DNA of 64,000 nucleotides from Azomonas agilis (GTDB taxonomy: Bacteria; Pseudomonadota; Gammaproteobacteria; Pseudomonadales; Pseudomonadaceae). A program made the translations under genes and the position numbers. Numbering within the stretch: the first letter of the stretch is position 1; the number at the start of each line of letters is the position of its first letter. Under the pieces are notes generated by a model. The model did no database searches. It had not been told where the DNA came from and worked only from the letters and a program-made list of their open reading frames with translations. Location: assembly GCF_007830255.1 (NCBI RefSeq), contig NZ_VLKG01000006.1:151706-215705 (forward strand), in the 5' to 3' direction. Positions 9,426-18,790 of the stretch are shown piece by piece.

Positions 9426-10533
9426 TGCACTGCTCCCCGTAGGTATTGAATCCGATAACTTGATGTGTGCGTAAAAATTCGGAGACCTGATCGGCCACTC
9501 CTTCGGCTTCACCACTGAGACGACGCAAAAAACAATCGCAACCTATGGTGAGCAACAGGGGGCCAAGACGCTGCTCTAGCCCTGTAAACAACTGTTCCAA
9601 ATTGGGTAACAGTGCTCCGGGCTGCATACCCGTCAGGACAATCCCGTTTTCTACCGCACAATAAAAACTGAGGCTTTGATCCTCATTGACCTGTTGAATT
9701 GCTCGCACGTAGTAGCGATCCCGAATACGTACCGCCAAAGGATGTGCGGCAAACAAACGATAATTGAGTGCCTCAACCGGAACGCCAACAAAATCGGCAT
9801 ACACTTGGGCCGCAGGCTCAGCATTGAGCTCATACACCCTACGCAAGGCACGGTCGGCTTGAGTGACTACAAATTTTTCTTCCAAAGGCTGAATGTGGTG
9901 GGTGCTAAACACCTCAAAATCCAACCAGGTATTAATCAGTACCACCACCGCAGAACCGCTGTGAAAGCGCCCTTTAAAATACACATAGGTATGACTGAGG
10001 TGGTTATCATCACCCGCCGAGCCGCCAAAATGAGGAATCCGACCAAAGGCGGCACTGAGCGCTGCTAACACGGTTTCCTCGCGACTGGAAAGCCCATCGA
10101 ACAAAGTCAGCGCAAAACTATGGTCTTTGATGGGGGCTAATAAATTACTACGGCAGTCGTTAATCAAGCGTTCAACCAGTTGTTGAGCATCCAGTAGGCT
10201 GAAACGATCCATCTCCTCAATCAAACTACAGGACACTGAAAAATACTGGTGATCAAAGCCAATGGCGGTCACGCAGTTGCGCCCATAACCTTCAGGGGTG
10301 ATTTCCCCGGCTGTGGTGCAACCTACTAAGGGTAAGCCCCCAAAATATTGCTCTAATGCTTGCCCTAAAGCCTCTAGATCGTAACTGGTGGAGCAGAAAA
10401 ACAGCACAAAGCCCAAGTGAGGATGCATCAGTTGCCGCGCTAAGTCCTGAGCAACGCGTTCAGCGTCCTTATGATCTGACATGGCGGTACAGATCACCTG
10501 AGCATAGGCGGAAAGCATGGGAGGGCTTCTCAT
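9355..10533 (-). CDS. nosP: NosP-like nitric-oxide sensing FIST-domain protein
   Basis: 392 residues. FIST_N (about 35-225) includes the GCTTAGEITPEGYG segment and the later GGSAGDDNHL turn; FIST_C (about 230-370) includes the closing motif GFNTYGEQ. No membrane helix or signal peptide. FIST proteins next to a PAS hybrid kinase are the NosP class of haem-based NO sensors described in Pseudomonas and Vibrio. I cannot assign the haem-ligating His with certainty. It overlaps nahK by 71 bp. An alternative start is the ATG at 10518 (MLSAYAQ). Confidence 0.82.
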   Translation of the reverse strand: MRSPPMLSAYAQVICTAMSDHKDAERVAQDLARQLMHPHLGFVLFFCSTSYDLEALGQALEQYFGGLPLVGCTTAGEITPEGYGRNCVTAIGFDHQYFSVSCSLIEEMDRFSLLDAQQLVERLINDCRSNLLAPIKDHSFALTLFDGLSSREETVLAALSAAFGRIPHFGGSAGDDNHLSHTYVYFKGRFHSGSAVVVLINTWLDFEVFSTHHIQPLEEKFVVTQADRALRRVYELNAEPAAQVYADFVGVPVEALNYRLFAAHPLAVRIRDRYYVRAIQQVNEDQSLSFYCAVENGIVLTGMQPGALLPNLEQLFTGLEQRLGPLLLTIGCDCFLRRLSGEAEGVADQVSEFLRTHQVIGFNTYGEQCNGLHLNQTFTGVAIGRPGGHARR

Positions 10534-10627
10534 AGATGACTTAACTCCCTGTTATTGTCCTGTGCTATCAAAGCGCCGCAAATGCTACTTGCGTACCAGC
10601 TACCCCCTGCTTGCGTAGGAGTACGAG

Positions 10628-11812
10628 TTACCAACTCAGTATCGCACCTATGGCAAAGGTATTAGTGTCTTCACCTAATTTGTAACTGTCCTGAGCGTCA
10701 ATTTGATAGCGCGTGTACTCGGTCAAGAAACGTAAATTCTTAGTCAGAGTACGGGTATAGGTAGCGCCTAGGGTTTTAAAGTCTGCACTTTGGCCTAAGC
10801 CGTTGCCGTCGTCATTAGTACGCCCATAGGAGAGTGCAACACGGTTATCCCCCCAAGCGTAAGCGCCCTGAACCAGATAGCCATCGCTGTCGATTTCCCG
10901 CAACCGTCCCTCACCGGAGTTGTTGGTCAAGAAAGGATTAATACCTTCAGCCTTAAATCCTGACGTAGTCACCGACCAAGGGCCGTATTTGGTTTGAACA
11001 CCATAGCCCAAGCCCTTCGAGGTCACGCTGTCGATATCATCGTTGGTGTTTTGTGAGCGCTGATGGGTACCGTTGACCCAGGTATAAATTTGAGCCCCGG
11101 CCCAATCGAACTGGTAGCTGACTTCAAACTCATAGCGCGGGTCTTCCTGATAGGCTTTATCACTCAAGCCATCACTAGAATCCTTATCTACTTGGGTCGA
11201 GTCGTAGGGATCCATAATCCCCACAGCAATGCGCAAACCCTTCAGCAAGAGGTCGTTGTTTCTATAGGTAATCTGAGCCGTCGGGAAGGGATAGGGAAAG
11301 CCGGTACCAATGTTTCCAAAGGAAACCCCGCGACCATCTACTAAACCTAGGGTATCACTGACGTTACCCACCCCAGCCAGCATTTCGTCCAAAAAGATGT
11401 TGGAACGAGAAAATAGACCAAAGTCTTTACCTAACAGAACCTCCCCCCATTTAGTGCTGACCGTGCCGTAAAACTGGCGCACATCAATGGCGGTGGCGGT
11501 GCCATTAGCTTCACTGTCGTTAATAGTAACCCAGAACGAAGAGCGGCCCCCCACAGTCCAACCCTCAGTTACAGTATTGAAGTTAAAACCGATGTAGTTG
11601 GGCAGATAGCCCATGCGTACCCGAGCCTGCTTGCGATCGTAGTTTTTATCGTCCCGGTTAACATCGCTACTGGTGTAAAAGGTGTTGAAGTAACCATCCG
11701 TAGCAAAGGTGGTACCCCGTTTTTTGTACAACAGAATGTCGGCGCTGGCCGACTGCATCAGGCTGGCCACCAAAATACCGGATAAAGCTATGGCTACTTT
11801 ATTTTTATTCAT
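10628..11812 (-). CDS. Outer-membrane porin
   Basis: 394 residues from ATG at 11812, preceded by GCGGAG six bases upstream. The signal peptide MNKNKVAIALSGILVASLMQSASA is followed by a mature protein rich in alternating aromatic/polar strands and Gly/Asn/Asp turns, ending in the C-terminal pattern FAIGAILSW with an aromatic last residue, as needed for BAM-mediated insertion. It resembles the trimeric Porin_4 / short-chain-amide porin group. The transported solute cannot be read from sequence. It stands alone, with 280 bases to nudC upstream. Confidence 0.85.
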   Translation of the reverse strand: MNKNKVAIALSGILVASLMQSASADILLYKKRGTTFATDGYFNTFYTSSDVNRDDKNYDRKQARVRMGYLPNYIGFNFNTVTEGWTVGGRSSFWVTINDSEANGTATAIDVRQFYGTVSTKWGEVLLGKDFGLFSRSNIFLDEMLAGVGNVSDTLGLVDGRGVSFGNIGTGFPYPFPTAQITYRNNDLLLKGLRIAVGIMDPYDSTQVDKDSSDGLSDKAYQEDPRYEFEVSYQFDWAGAQIYTWVNGTHQRSQNTNDDIDSVTSKGLGYGVQTKYGPWSVTTSGFKAEGINPFLTNNSGEGRLREIDSDGYLVQGAYAWGDNRVALSYGRTNDDGNGLGQSADFKTLGATYTRTLTKNLRFLTEYTRYQIDAQDSYKLGEDTNTFAIGAILSW

Positions 11813-12040
11813 GTTTCGCTCCGCTTGTTCGGGCAACTGTCCGTATAAGTGGAGCGATTATTGAAACTTACTCATGGAGTCCCCAGACTTCCATAGAGGT
11901 GATTTCTTGCTGCTTTAGGGGCTAATCCCCTCTTCGTTATCCAGAACTAACCCTGTGGTGCCACCAGATGGCCTAAGACTCAAGCTCCATCTAAGGGCAT
12001 TAGCCTACCCAATCGGGTGGGATTAATCAGGACACACTCG

Positions 12041-12070
12041 ACTTCAGACCCCATAAAATCGGCCTGAAGT
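12041..12070. repeat. Imperfect 10-bp inverted repeat
   Basis: ACTTCAGACC (12041-12050) and GGCCTGAAGT (12061-12070) pair with one mismatch across a 10-base loop. No U-tract follows on either strand. It lies just past the 3' end of nudC and upstream of the porin gene, so it could be a weak terminator or an operator. The rest of 11813-12092 shows nothing clear. Confidence 0.4.
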
Positions 12071-12092
12071 ACAGTGCAAAATCCTACCGCTC

Positions 12093-12941
12093 CTACATAG
12101 GGTGGGTTGTGCCCAAACGTTCCGCCAGATAGCAGTCGATCAAATGCCGAGCAATGGTATGAGGCCCCGGTAAGTTAGGTAGGGCATTTAGAGGGAACCA
12201 GCGGGCTTCCTCAATTTCTTCAGGCTGTAATCGGATCTCGCCGTGTAGATACTGGACGTGAAAGCCCAGCATGAGCGAATGGGGAAAAGGCCAACTTTGA
12301 CTGGTGATGTAACGCGGCTGTGTTACCTGAACGCCAACCTCCTCCAGCACTTCCCGAGCGATACACTGCTCAATGGTTTCTCCCGGCTCAACAAAGCCCG
12401 CTAAGGTGCTAAAAACACCCGGTGCATGGCGTGGTGAGCGCGCCAATAACACCTCATCACCCCGTGTCACTAAAGCAATCATGCAAGGAGAAATGCGTGG
12501 GTAATAACGATTATGGCACTGAGGACAGGCCATCGCCCGCTCGCCGGTAACGGCCAATAAAGGAATGCCGCAGTGGCTACAAAAACGATGCTGAGTAGCC
12601 CAAGTGCCTACCTGAGCAGCCATACAGAGCATCTCTACATAGGATGTATCCAATTGGCTGCTCATAATCTGGCGTAAACCTAACCAGTTCAGCCCCGCAA
12701 TGGAGGGAGCCTCTGATAACTCATACAGCACAATGGGGAGCCCTTCCCACATACCCAGCCCTTGCTTAGTGCTCAGGGGCAAATCCAGTGCATCCACCTC
12801 AGTTAAGGGAAAGAGTTGTCCTCCCTCTGAGCCTGTTAAAAAAGATTGACGGTAATGCACCAGCACTTGGGTTTCTGAGCCAAGTTGCAGAGGATCAAGC
12901 CACTGAGCCCGCCAAGGCGGGGAGCTAAAGACCAAAGTCAT
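12093..12941 (-). CDS. nudC: NAD+/NADH diphosphatase NudC
   Basis: 282 residues. Zinc ribbon CSHCG (about 121-125) with CPQCHNRYYPR (about 138-148), the Nudix box GFVEPGETIEQC...REVLEEVG (about 176-198), and the NudC-specific motif SQSWPFPHSLM (about 213-223). NudC cleaves NADH/NAD+ to NMNH/NMN and AMP and removes NAD caps from RNA. Starts with ATG at 12941, three bases after the dnaQ stop, so it is read as the promoter-distal gene of dnaQ-nudC on this strand. All catalytic residues appear intact. Confidence 0.93.
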   Translation of the reverse strand: MTLVFSSPPWRAQWLDPLQLGSETQVLVHYRQSFLTGSEGGQLFPLTEVDALDLPLSTKQGLGMWEGLPIVLYELSEAPSIAGLNWLGLRQIMSSQLDTSYVEMLCMAAQVGTWATQHRFCSHCGIPLLAVTGERAMACPQCHNRYYPRISPCMIALVTRGDEVLLARSPRHAPGVFSTLAGFVEPGETIEQCIAREVLEEVGVQVTQPRYITSQSWPFPHSLMLGFHVQYLHGEIRLQPEEIEEARWFPLNALPNLPGPHTIARHLIDCYLAERLGTTHPM

Positions 12942-12944
12942 CGC

Positions 12945-13667
12945 TTAATAACCCAGTTGTTGCCATAGTGGCGTACCACCGGCGGCCTTTTCCAAAGCCT
13001 TCAAACGCTCCTCATGGGCGGCTAACTCCTCAGCAGAAGCCCGAATAATCGGCGTTGGAACCCTTTGATCGGATAAGGGACGAATAAGACTCGCAGCTCC
13101 TATGCCCGTTGCCCCCGTTTCCTCCCCCCCCAAGGACAGATGGGTCTGTCCTCCGGTCATGGCTAAATACACATCAGCCAGAATTTCCGCATCCAAGAGT
13201 GCGCCGTGCAGAGTACGTTCTGAGTTATCCACTCCATAACGTTTGCACAAAGCATCTAAACTGTTGCGTTGCCCCGGATGCCGTTCCCGAGCCATCAGTA
13301 AGGTATCTAGCACCTGACAATACTGGCTGACATCCGCTCGCTCTACATGCCCTAACCGCTCAAACTCGGCATTAATAAAGCCAACATCAAAGGCTGCGTT
13401 ATGAATGATGAGCTGAGCGCCTTTGATGAACTCAAAAAACTCATCAGCCACTTCGTGAAAACGAGGTTTATCAGCCAGAAACTCATCTGTAATACCGTGT
13501 ACCGCTACAGCGCCTTCGTCTACCACGCGGTCAGGCTGCAAGTAGACATGAAAATGCCGTCCCGTTTGACGACGCCCCTGTAGCTCAATACAGCCAATCT
13601 CGATGATGCGATGCCCTTCAGTGACTGGCATTCCTGTTGTTTCAGTATCCAAGACGACACTACGCAT
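12945..13667 (-). CDS. dnaQ: DNA polymerase III epsilon subunit (proofreading exonuclease)
   Basis: 240 residues. ExoI motif LDTETTG at residue 6, ExoII IIHNAAFDVGFI at 87-98, and ExoIII-epsilon HGALLDAEILADVY at 154-167, so the DEDDh catalytic set is complete. The C-terminal tail (about 182-240) should bind the alpha subunit, as in E. coli. An uninterrupted run of eight G on the coding strand (13124-13131) spans codons Leu179-Gly-Gly-Glu182, exactly between the exonuclease domain and the tail. It lies 16 bases after the rnhA stop, in a methyltransferase-rnhA-dnaQ-nudC run. Confidence 0.95.
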   Translation of the reverse strand: MRSVVLDTETTGMPVTEGHRIIEIGCIELQGRRQTGRHFHVYLQPDRVVDEGAVAVHGITDEFLADKPRFHEVADEFFEFIKGAQLIIHNAAFDVGFINAEFERLGHVERADVSQYCQVLDTLLMARERHPGQRNSLDALCKRYGVDNSERTLHGALLDAEILADVYLAMTGGQTHLSLGGEETGATGIGAASLIRPLSDQRVPTPIIRASAEELAAHEERLKALEKAAGGTPLWQQLGY

Positions 13668-13683
13668 GTTTTATTCCCAGAAC

Positions 13684-14142
13684 TCATTCAGAATCTGTAG
13701 TGGGTACACCCCGATTAGCTAACTGATCGGCGCGCTCATTGCCTGTATGTCCCTGATGTCCACGCACCCACTCCCAAGTAATTTGGTGTTGAGCTACCTG
13801 CTCCTCCAACTGTCGCCAGAGGTCTGCATTTTTCACCGGTTGGCCACTGGCTGTTTTCCAGTTACGTTGCTTCCAGTTAGGCAACCACTCGGAAATACCT
13901 TGCATCAGGTATTTTGAATCCGTTACCAAACGCACTCGGCAGGGTCTGTTTAAAGCCGCTAGTCCCTGTAAAGCGGCTGTTAACTCCATGCGGTTATTGG
14001 TGGTGTTCCTTTCCCCCCCCCACAACTCGCGCTCTTTACCTTTGCAGACTAACAGAGCTCCCCAACCGCCTGGCCCAGGATTTCCCTTACAAGCGCCATC
14101 GGTATAAATCTCAACCAAGGGTTCAGTGCCAATTTCGCTCAT
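13684..14142 (-). CDS. rnhA: Ribonuclease HI
   Basis: 152 residues. Catalytic carboxylates are visible in [13 protein letters not shown] (Asp15), [10 protein letters not shown] (Glu54), [11 protein letters not shown] and [10 protein letters not shown]. The enzyme removes RNA from RNA-DNA hybrids and R-loops. It starts inside the 3' end of the upstream methyltransferase gene (20-bp overlap), an arrangement I recall from Pseudomonas. A run of nine G on the coding strand (14013-14021) encodes Trp41-Gly-Gly-Glu44, upstream of the catalytic Glu, so slippage there would destroy the enzyme. Confidence 0.95.
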   Translation of the reverse strand: MSEIGTEPLVEIYTDGACKGNPGPGGWGALLVCKGKERELWGGERNTTNNRMELTAALQGLAALNRPCRVRLVTDSKYLMQGISEWLPNWKQRNWKTASGQPVKNADLWRQLEEQVAQHQITWEWVRGHQGHTGNERADQLANRGVPTTDSE

Positions 14143-14911
14143 CGACAGTCCAATAGATTTTTGCAGGAGGACGTACCTTAGCAGGACGAATGCAGGATTG
14201 GTCTCTGGCCAGAGACAGCGGCGCTAGTCGTGTATCAAAGGATCTACGCCATTTAGTGCGCGTTGGAATAAGGCCACTGACCAACTTACGGGCGGTAATC
14301 AGATAGTAACCACCCACTGGCCATTGATGACGCTCCAACCATTTAGGTTCGGCAGACATACTATAACCCCCATAGCAGTGCAGCTCTAACATAAATCCCA
14401 ACTGGCTTAAGTAGCTTTTCAAGCGGGAGGGCATGGGGTAATGCAGGTGGGGCACTAAGTCTGCTGCCCGACGACTCTGCCACCGCCACAGGCTCCAAGG
14501 GTTGATGCCAACAATCAGTAAATGCCCTCCCGGTCGTAGGCTGCGGGCAGCCTCTTGCAATAACAATTGAGGATGGCGACTAAACTCTAAAGCGTGTTGC
14601 AAAATCACGGCATCCAAACAGCGCTCGGCGATTGGCCAAGCAAACTCATGGCAACGAATCGCAGCATCGGGTGTAGTCCCTAAGCGAATAAAGCTGCTAG
14701 CCTCCGGCTGCTCCAACAGCGAACCGGCATGAGGCCCCATATGCACCCGATAACGCCCCAAGATTCTGCTGCATTCGGCAATCAGCTTTGGCTGCTCTTG
14801 TTCTAACCACCGACTTCCCTCTACACCGCAAAACCAATGATGCGCTAACTCCATGATCCGCGACTCAGCCAGTTTAGGTGGCTCCTTACTGGCAAATAGC
14901 CTAGAACTCAT
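14123..14911 (-). CDS. SAM-dependent methyltransferase (type 11)
   Basis: 262 residues, ATG at 14911 preceded by CAGGAG nine bases upstream. Motifs of a small-molecule methyltransferase are present: [20 protein letters not shown] around 104-122 and [18 protein letters not shown] around 127-144. The usual GxGxG SAM loop is degenerate: the segment around [11 protein letters not shown] lacks it. The family lies between gloB and rnhA in Pseudomonas; its substrate is unknown. It is divergent from gloB, with 96 bases between the start codons. Confidence 0.78.
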   Translation of the reverse strand: MSSRLFASKEPPKLAESRIMELAHHWFCGVEGSRWLEQEQPKLIAECSRILGRYRVHMGPHAGSLLEQPEASSFIRLGTTPDAAIRCHEFAWPIAERCLDAVILQHALEFSRHPQLLLQEAARSLRPGGHLLIVGINPWSLWRWQSRRAADLVPHLHYPMPSRLKSYLSQLGFMLELHCYGGYSMSAEPKWLERHQWPVGGYYLITARKLVSGLIPTRTKWRRSFDTRLAPLSLARDQSCIRPAKVRPPAKIYWTVDERNWH

Positions 14912-15007
14912 TGCAGCGTGCTCCTGTATGGAATCGTTCGGAAAGAGGCTCGTGGCTTAGTGCTGTTAGGATTAAATCCTTTTAGTGAAAGCCTTAAGGA
15001 GTTCAAC

Positions 15008-15796
15008 ATGTCTCATGTCAAAAAACTCAGCATTTCGGCCTTACCTGCCCTCAAAGATAACTATATATGGCTGATACAAAACCCAGATACTCATCAGTGC
15101 GCTGTTGTAGATCCCGGAATAGCCACGCCCGTACTTAAGTGGCTTGCTGAACATCCTCAATGGCAACTCACCGACATCCTGATCACACACCATCACGCTG
15201 ACCATACTGAGGGCATTGCCAGCCTCAAACAACACAGTGGCGCTCGTATCCTAAGCCCTAGCCTTGAAGCCATTCCAAACACTGATCTTCCCCTGCAGGG
15301 CGGAGAATCCATAGAAATTTTGGGGCAGACTTGGCAGGTATTAAGCATTCCCGGACATACCTTAGATCACCTCGCCTATTATGGATCAGGGCAAGTGTTC
15401 AGTGGTGATACGCTGTTTGCAGCAGGTTGCGGACGAGTATTTGAGGGGACTATGGGCCAGATGTTCCAATCCTTACATCAATTATCTGCTCTACCTCAAG
15501 ACACTCTGGTGTATTGCGCCCACGAATACACGCTAGCAAATTTAGCCTTTGCACAGGCCGTAGAGCCAGATAATCAAGCCATTCAACAACGCATCCAAGA
15601 TTGCCAAACCCTCAGAGCGCAAGGATTACCTACTCTACCCTCTAACATTGAGTTGGAACGAGCCACTAATCCTTTTTTAAGGACTCAATTTCCTAAAGTA
15701 CGCCAAGCAGCGGCTTTAAAAGAAGGCCTATCCGAATCTGACCTATCAGAAGAACAGGTGTTTTCTATTTTACGGATGTGGAAGAATACTTTTTAG
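15008..15796 (+). CDS. gloB: Hydroxyacylglutathione hydrolase (glyoxalase II)
   Basis: 262 residues from ATG at 15008 with AAGGAG upstream. The metallo-beta-lactamase motif THHHADHTEG (about 60-69) and later metal ligands in IPGHTLDH, SGDTLFAAGCGR and YCAHEYTLANLAFA define GloB, which hydrolyses S-lactoylglutathione in methylglyoxal detoxification. Length fits the family. It is divergent from the methyltransferase gene and convergent with msrB across a long hairpin. Confidence 0.94.
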   Translation: MSHVKKLSISALPALKDNYIWLIQNPDTHQCAVVDPGIATPVLKWLAEHPQWQLTDILITHHHADHTEGIASLKQHSGARILSPSLEAIPNTDLPLQGGESIEILGQTWQVLSIPGHTLDHLAYYGSGQVFSGDTLFAAGCGRVFEGTMGQMFQSLHQLSALPQDTLVYCAHEYTLANLAFAQAVEPDNQAIQQRIQDCQTLRAQGLPTLPSNIELERATNPFLRTQFPKVRQAAALKEGLSESDLSEEQVFSILRMWKNTF

Positions 15797-15848
15797 TTTT
15801 ACCGCTTTATGATTATACGAAATATAAACAAAAGACTTCACCTTCACA

Positions 15849-15883
15849 GATCAAGAAGGAAGCCCTCCACTTCCCTCTTGATC
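15849..15883. terminator. Hairpin between convergent gloB and msrB
   Basis: 14-base arms at 15849-15862 (GATCAAGAAGGAAG) and 15870-15883 (CTTCCCTCTTGATC) pair with one mismatch across a 7-base loop. No U-run follows. Its position between two converging stops suggests a bidirectional terminator or mRNA 3'-end stabiliser. Confidence 0.65.
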
Positions 15884-15892
15884 CACTACCCG

Positions 15893-16288
15893 CTAAGAAC
15901 GAGGCTTGAGCTTCAAAGCGGCTGAATTCACACAGTAGCGCTTGCCGGTTGGATCAGGGCCATCGGGAAACATATGTCCCAAATGGGCATCGCAGCACGC
16001 ACACTTAATCTCAACTCGATACATACCGTGGCTAAAATCGTTGCTATAGGTCACGGCCGTTTCCTGAACGGGTTGAAAATAACTGGGCCAACCACAACCC
16101 GAGTTATATTTGGCCTCAGAGTCAAATAGAGGTGCATCACAGCACACACAGTGATAGACCCCTGGCGTTTTGGTTGCGTGATATTTTCCCGTAAAAGCGC
16201 GTTCTGTTCCCCCAAGCCGGCAGATTTGGAACTCCTCATCAGAAAGCTCCTCACGCCATGTCTCAAGGGACTTTTCAACTTTTTTCAT
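15893..16288 (-). CDS. msrB: Peptide-methionine (R)-S-oxide reductase MsrB
   Basis: 131 residues. Zinc ligands are in [11 protein letters not shown] and [14 protein letters not shown], the GWPSY motif in [11 protein letters not shown], and the catalytic Cys in RYCVNSAAL. It reduces methionine-R-sulfoxide in proteins using thioredoxin. The protein is cytoplasmic and the length is typical. It is divergent from alaA, with a 176-base shared intergenic region in which I see no clear promoter. Confidence 0.94.
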   Translation of the reverse strand: MKKVEKSLETWREELSDEEFQICRLGGTERAFTGKYHATKTPGVYHCVCCDAPLFDSEAKYNSGCGWPSYFQPVQETAVTYSNDFSHGMYRVEIKCACCDAHLGHMFPDGPDPTGKRYCVNSAALKLKPRS

Positions 16289-16464
16289 TATCTAATCCCC
16301 ACCTAGAAAGGAAAAAAGGCCGGAGCTCACCTTTTCCACAGATCAACCCCCGGCGTATGATGCGTTCCTTCTTACTCTTAAATCTGGCAGCGGCTTAGGC
16401 GGCTACCAAAGCGCAGTGCTCCACCCCTAGCCCTACGTTTTCTCACATTGGGACACTCAGGATC

Positions 16465-17676
16465 ATGCAGGTCAGCAAATCGAACAAGCTCGCCAACGTC
16501 TGTTACGACATCCGTGGGCCTGTACTCAAACACGCCAAACGTCTGGAAGAGGAAGGTCATCGCATCCTCAAGCTTAATATCGGCAATCCAGCGCCTTTTG
16601 GTTTTGAAGCTCCAGACGAAATCCTTCAGGATGTTATTCGTAATCTTCCCACCGCACAGGGATACAGTGACTCCAAAGGATTATTCAGCGCCCGCAAAGC
16701 GGTGATGCAGTATTGCCAGCAAAAACAGATAGAAGGTGTTGGTATTGAAGACATCTATCTGGGTAACGGCGTTTCTGAACTTATTGTTATGGCGCTGCAA
16801 GCACTGCTCAATAACGGCGACGAAGTGCTGATCCCTGCTCCAGACTATCCACTTTGGACGGCTTCCGTCAGTCTAGCAGGTGGAAAGCCTGTACATTACC
16901 TGTGCGACGAACAAGCCAACTGGTGGCCAGACCTTGAAGATATTAAAGCCAAGATTACACCTAATACTAAAGGTCTAGTACTGATTAACCCGAATAATCC
17001 TACGGGCGCAGTATATCCGAAAGAAATACTTGAAGGCATGGTAGAGCTGGCACGCCAACATGACTTAGTCCTCTTTTCAGATGAGATTTACGACAAAATT
17101 CTATACGAGGACGCGGTACACATTTCTACCGCCTCCTTAGCACCAGATGTTCTGTGCCTTACCTTTAACGGGCTGTCTAAGTCCTATCGGGTAGCTGGCT
17201 TTCGCTCGGGCTGGCTGATTATCTCTGGCCCAAAACATCAGGCTAAGAGTTACATTGAAGGTTTAGAAATCCTTGCATCTATGCGTCTATGCGCCAACGT
17301 ACCCGCGCAGCACGCCATCCAGACCGCTTTGGGCGGCTATCAAAGCATCAATGACTTAGTACTCCCCGGTGGGCGTTTATTGGAGCAGCGTAACCGCGCT
17401 TGGGAGCTGTTAAACGACATTCCCGGCGTGAGCTGTGTTAAACCTATGGGGGCTTTATATGCGTTCCCAAAAATTGATCCTAAACACTGCCCTATTCATA
17501 ATGATGAAAAGTTTGCACTAGATCTTTTGTTATCAGAAAAACTGCTCATTGTACAAGGTACTGCCTTTAACTGGCCGTGGCCTGACCATTTTAGGGTAGT
17601 GACTCTGCCACGCGTTGATGATCTGGAAGCGGCTATTGGCCGTATTGGTAATTTCCTTAAACGTTATCAGCAGTAA
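16465..17676 (+). CDS. alaA: Alanine-synthesising aminotransferase AlaA (class I PLP)
   Basis: 403 residues with AGGATC just ahead of ATG 16465. Class I fold: LNIGNPAPFGF near the N-terminus, the conserved Asn/Pro motif LINPNNPTGAVY (about 172-183), SDEIYDKI, and the PLP Lys in FNGLSKSYRVAGFRSGW (about 234-250). The N-terminal SNKLANVCYDIRGPV is typical of AlaA (YfbQ), which converts pyruvate and glutamate to alanine. msrB-alaA-htpX-tpm is an order I recall from Pseudomonas. Confidence 0.9.
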   Translation: MQVSKSNKLANVCYDIRGPVLKHAKRLEEEGHRILKLNIGNPAPFGFEAPDEILQDVIRNLPTAQGYSDSKGLFSARKAVMQYCQQKQIEGVGIEDIYLGNGVSELIVMALQALLNNGDEVLIPAPDYPLWTASVSLAGGKPVHYLCDEQANWWPDLEDIKAKITPNTKGLVLINPNNPTGAVYPKEILEGMVELARQHDLVLFSDEIYDKILYEDAVHISTASLAPDVLCLTFNGLSKSYRVAGFRSGWLIISGPKHQAKSYIEGLEILASMRLCANVPAQHAIQTALGGYQSINDLVLPGGRLLEQRNRAWELLNDIPGVSCVKPMGALYAFPKIDPKHCPIHNDEKFALDLLLSEKLLIVQGTAFNWPWPDHFRVVTLPRVDDLEAAIGRIGNFLKRYQQ

Positions 17677-17688
17677 TTTGTAAGCCTA

Positions 17689-17710
17689 TCTCCACCTATG
17701 ACCGTGGAGA
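17689..17710 (+). terminator. Hairpin downstream of alaA
   Basis: TCTCCAC (17689-17695) / GTGGAGA (17704-17710), a perfect 7-bp stem with an 8-base loop starting 13 bases after the alaA stop. It has no strong U-tract. Confidence 0.45.
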
Positions 17711-17794
17711 GCACGATAAAAAGCCGGGACAAAGGCAGGTGACTGACGACAAACTCGTTCAACCCAAGGGACACAGCTTGAAATAGTCGTTTAG

Positions 17795-17824
17795 TTGAAT
17801 CAGCAGCTTGCCTGCCCTTATATA
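17795..17824 (+). promoter_or_regulatory. Candidate htpX promoter
   Basis: TTGAAT (17795-17800), an 18-base spacer and TATATA (17819-17824), about 60 bases ahead of htpX. A CTTGAAA heptamer (17777-17783) recalls the sigma32 -35 element, but no properly spaced CCCAT-type -10 follows, so heat-shock control is not supported. Confidence 0.4.
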
Positions 17825-17883
17825 CCCGGCATATTAGTCTTACCTTTGCCCTGTGCTGTTCTCTGTGAGGAGATGCTTTACCC

Positions 17884-18771
17884 ATGATGAGAATTCTGCT
17901 TTTTTTAGCCACTAACTTGGCGGTGCTGCTGATTGCAAGCATTACCCTGAGCTTGGTGGGCTTTAATGGTTTCATGGCAGCCAACGGCTTAGACCTTGAT
18001 CTCAAGCAGTTACTGATCTACTGCGCTGTATTTGGCTTTGCTGGCTCCTTGTTTTCGCTATTCATTTCCAAATGGATGGCAAAAATGAGCACCGGCACGG
18101 AAATCATTACTCAGCCCCGTACTTCCCATGAGCAATGGCTGCTGCAAACCGTTGAGCAACTGTCTCAACAAGCCGGTATCCGTATGCCTGAAGTTGGGAT
18201 TTTCCCAGCCTATGAAGCCAATGCCTTTGCTACCGGTTGGAATAAAAACGATGCCTTAGTAGCGGTCAGCCAAGGCCTTCTGGAGCGTTTTTCCCCTGAT
18301 GAAGTCCGTGCGGTGCTGGCCCACGAAATCGGCCACGTCGCTAATGGCGATATGGTCACATTGTCCCTCATACAGGGTGTAGTCAACACTTTTGTGATGT
18401 TCTTTGCGCGCATTATCGGCAACTTTGTCGATAAAGTGATCTTTAAGAATGAGGAAGGTAATGGCATTGCCTTTATGGTTGCTACCATCATCGCCGAGTT
18501 GGTGCTGGGTATTCTGGCCACCATCATCGTCATGTGGTTCTCGCGTTGGCGCGAATATCGTGCGGATGCAGCAGGAGCCCAGTTAGCCAGTCCACGCGCT
18601 ATGATTTCTGCCTTAGAACATCTTCGAGCGGAACAGGATGTTCCCGTTCATATGCCCGATAGCATGACGGCTTTTGGTATTAACTCAGCCGGTAAGAGTA
18701 TTTTGGCGGGCTTATTTATGAGTCATCCACCGCTGGAAGAGCGTATTGCCACCTTACAACGTATGGGCTAA
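17884..18771 (+). CDS. htpX: Membrane protease HtpX
   Basis: 295 residues. Two N-terminal hydrophobic helices (about 5-25 and 38-58), the M48 zinc motif [11 protein letters not shown] (about 143-153), two more helices, and a third metal ligand in [11 protein letters not shown]. HtpX is an inner-membrane zinc metalloprotease that degrades misfolded membrane proteins. GAGGAG lies 11 bases ahead of the first ATG; a second ATG follows immediately. It is followed by a strong terminator. Confidence 0.94.
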   Translation: MMRILLFLATNLAVLLIASITLSLVGFNGFMAANGLDLDLKQLLIYCAVFGFAGSLFSLFISKWMAKMSTGTEIITQPRTSHEQWLLQTVEQLSQQAGIRMPEVGIFPAYEANAFATGWNKNDALVAVSQGLLERFSPDEVRAVLAHEIGHVANGDMVTLSLIQGVVNTFVMFFARIIGNFVDKVIFKNEEGNGIAFMVATIIAELVLGILATIIVMWFSRWREYRADAAGAQLASPRAMISALEHLRAEQDVPVHMPDSMTAFGINSAGKSILAGLFMSHPPLEERIATLQRMG

Positions 18772-18790
18772 GAACCTCCTAGCATCAGCA

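Noticed and set aside
17777..17783. CTTGAAA as a sigma32 -35 element of htpX
   Set aside because: No -10 element at proper spacing; the distance to the T/A-rich block is about 35 bases.
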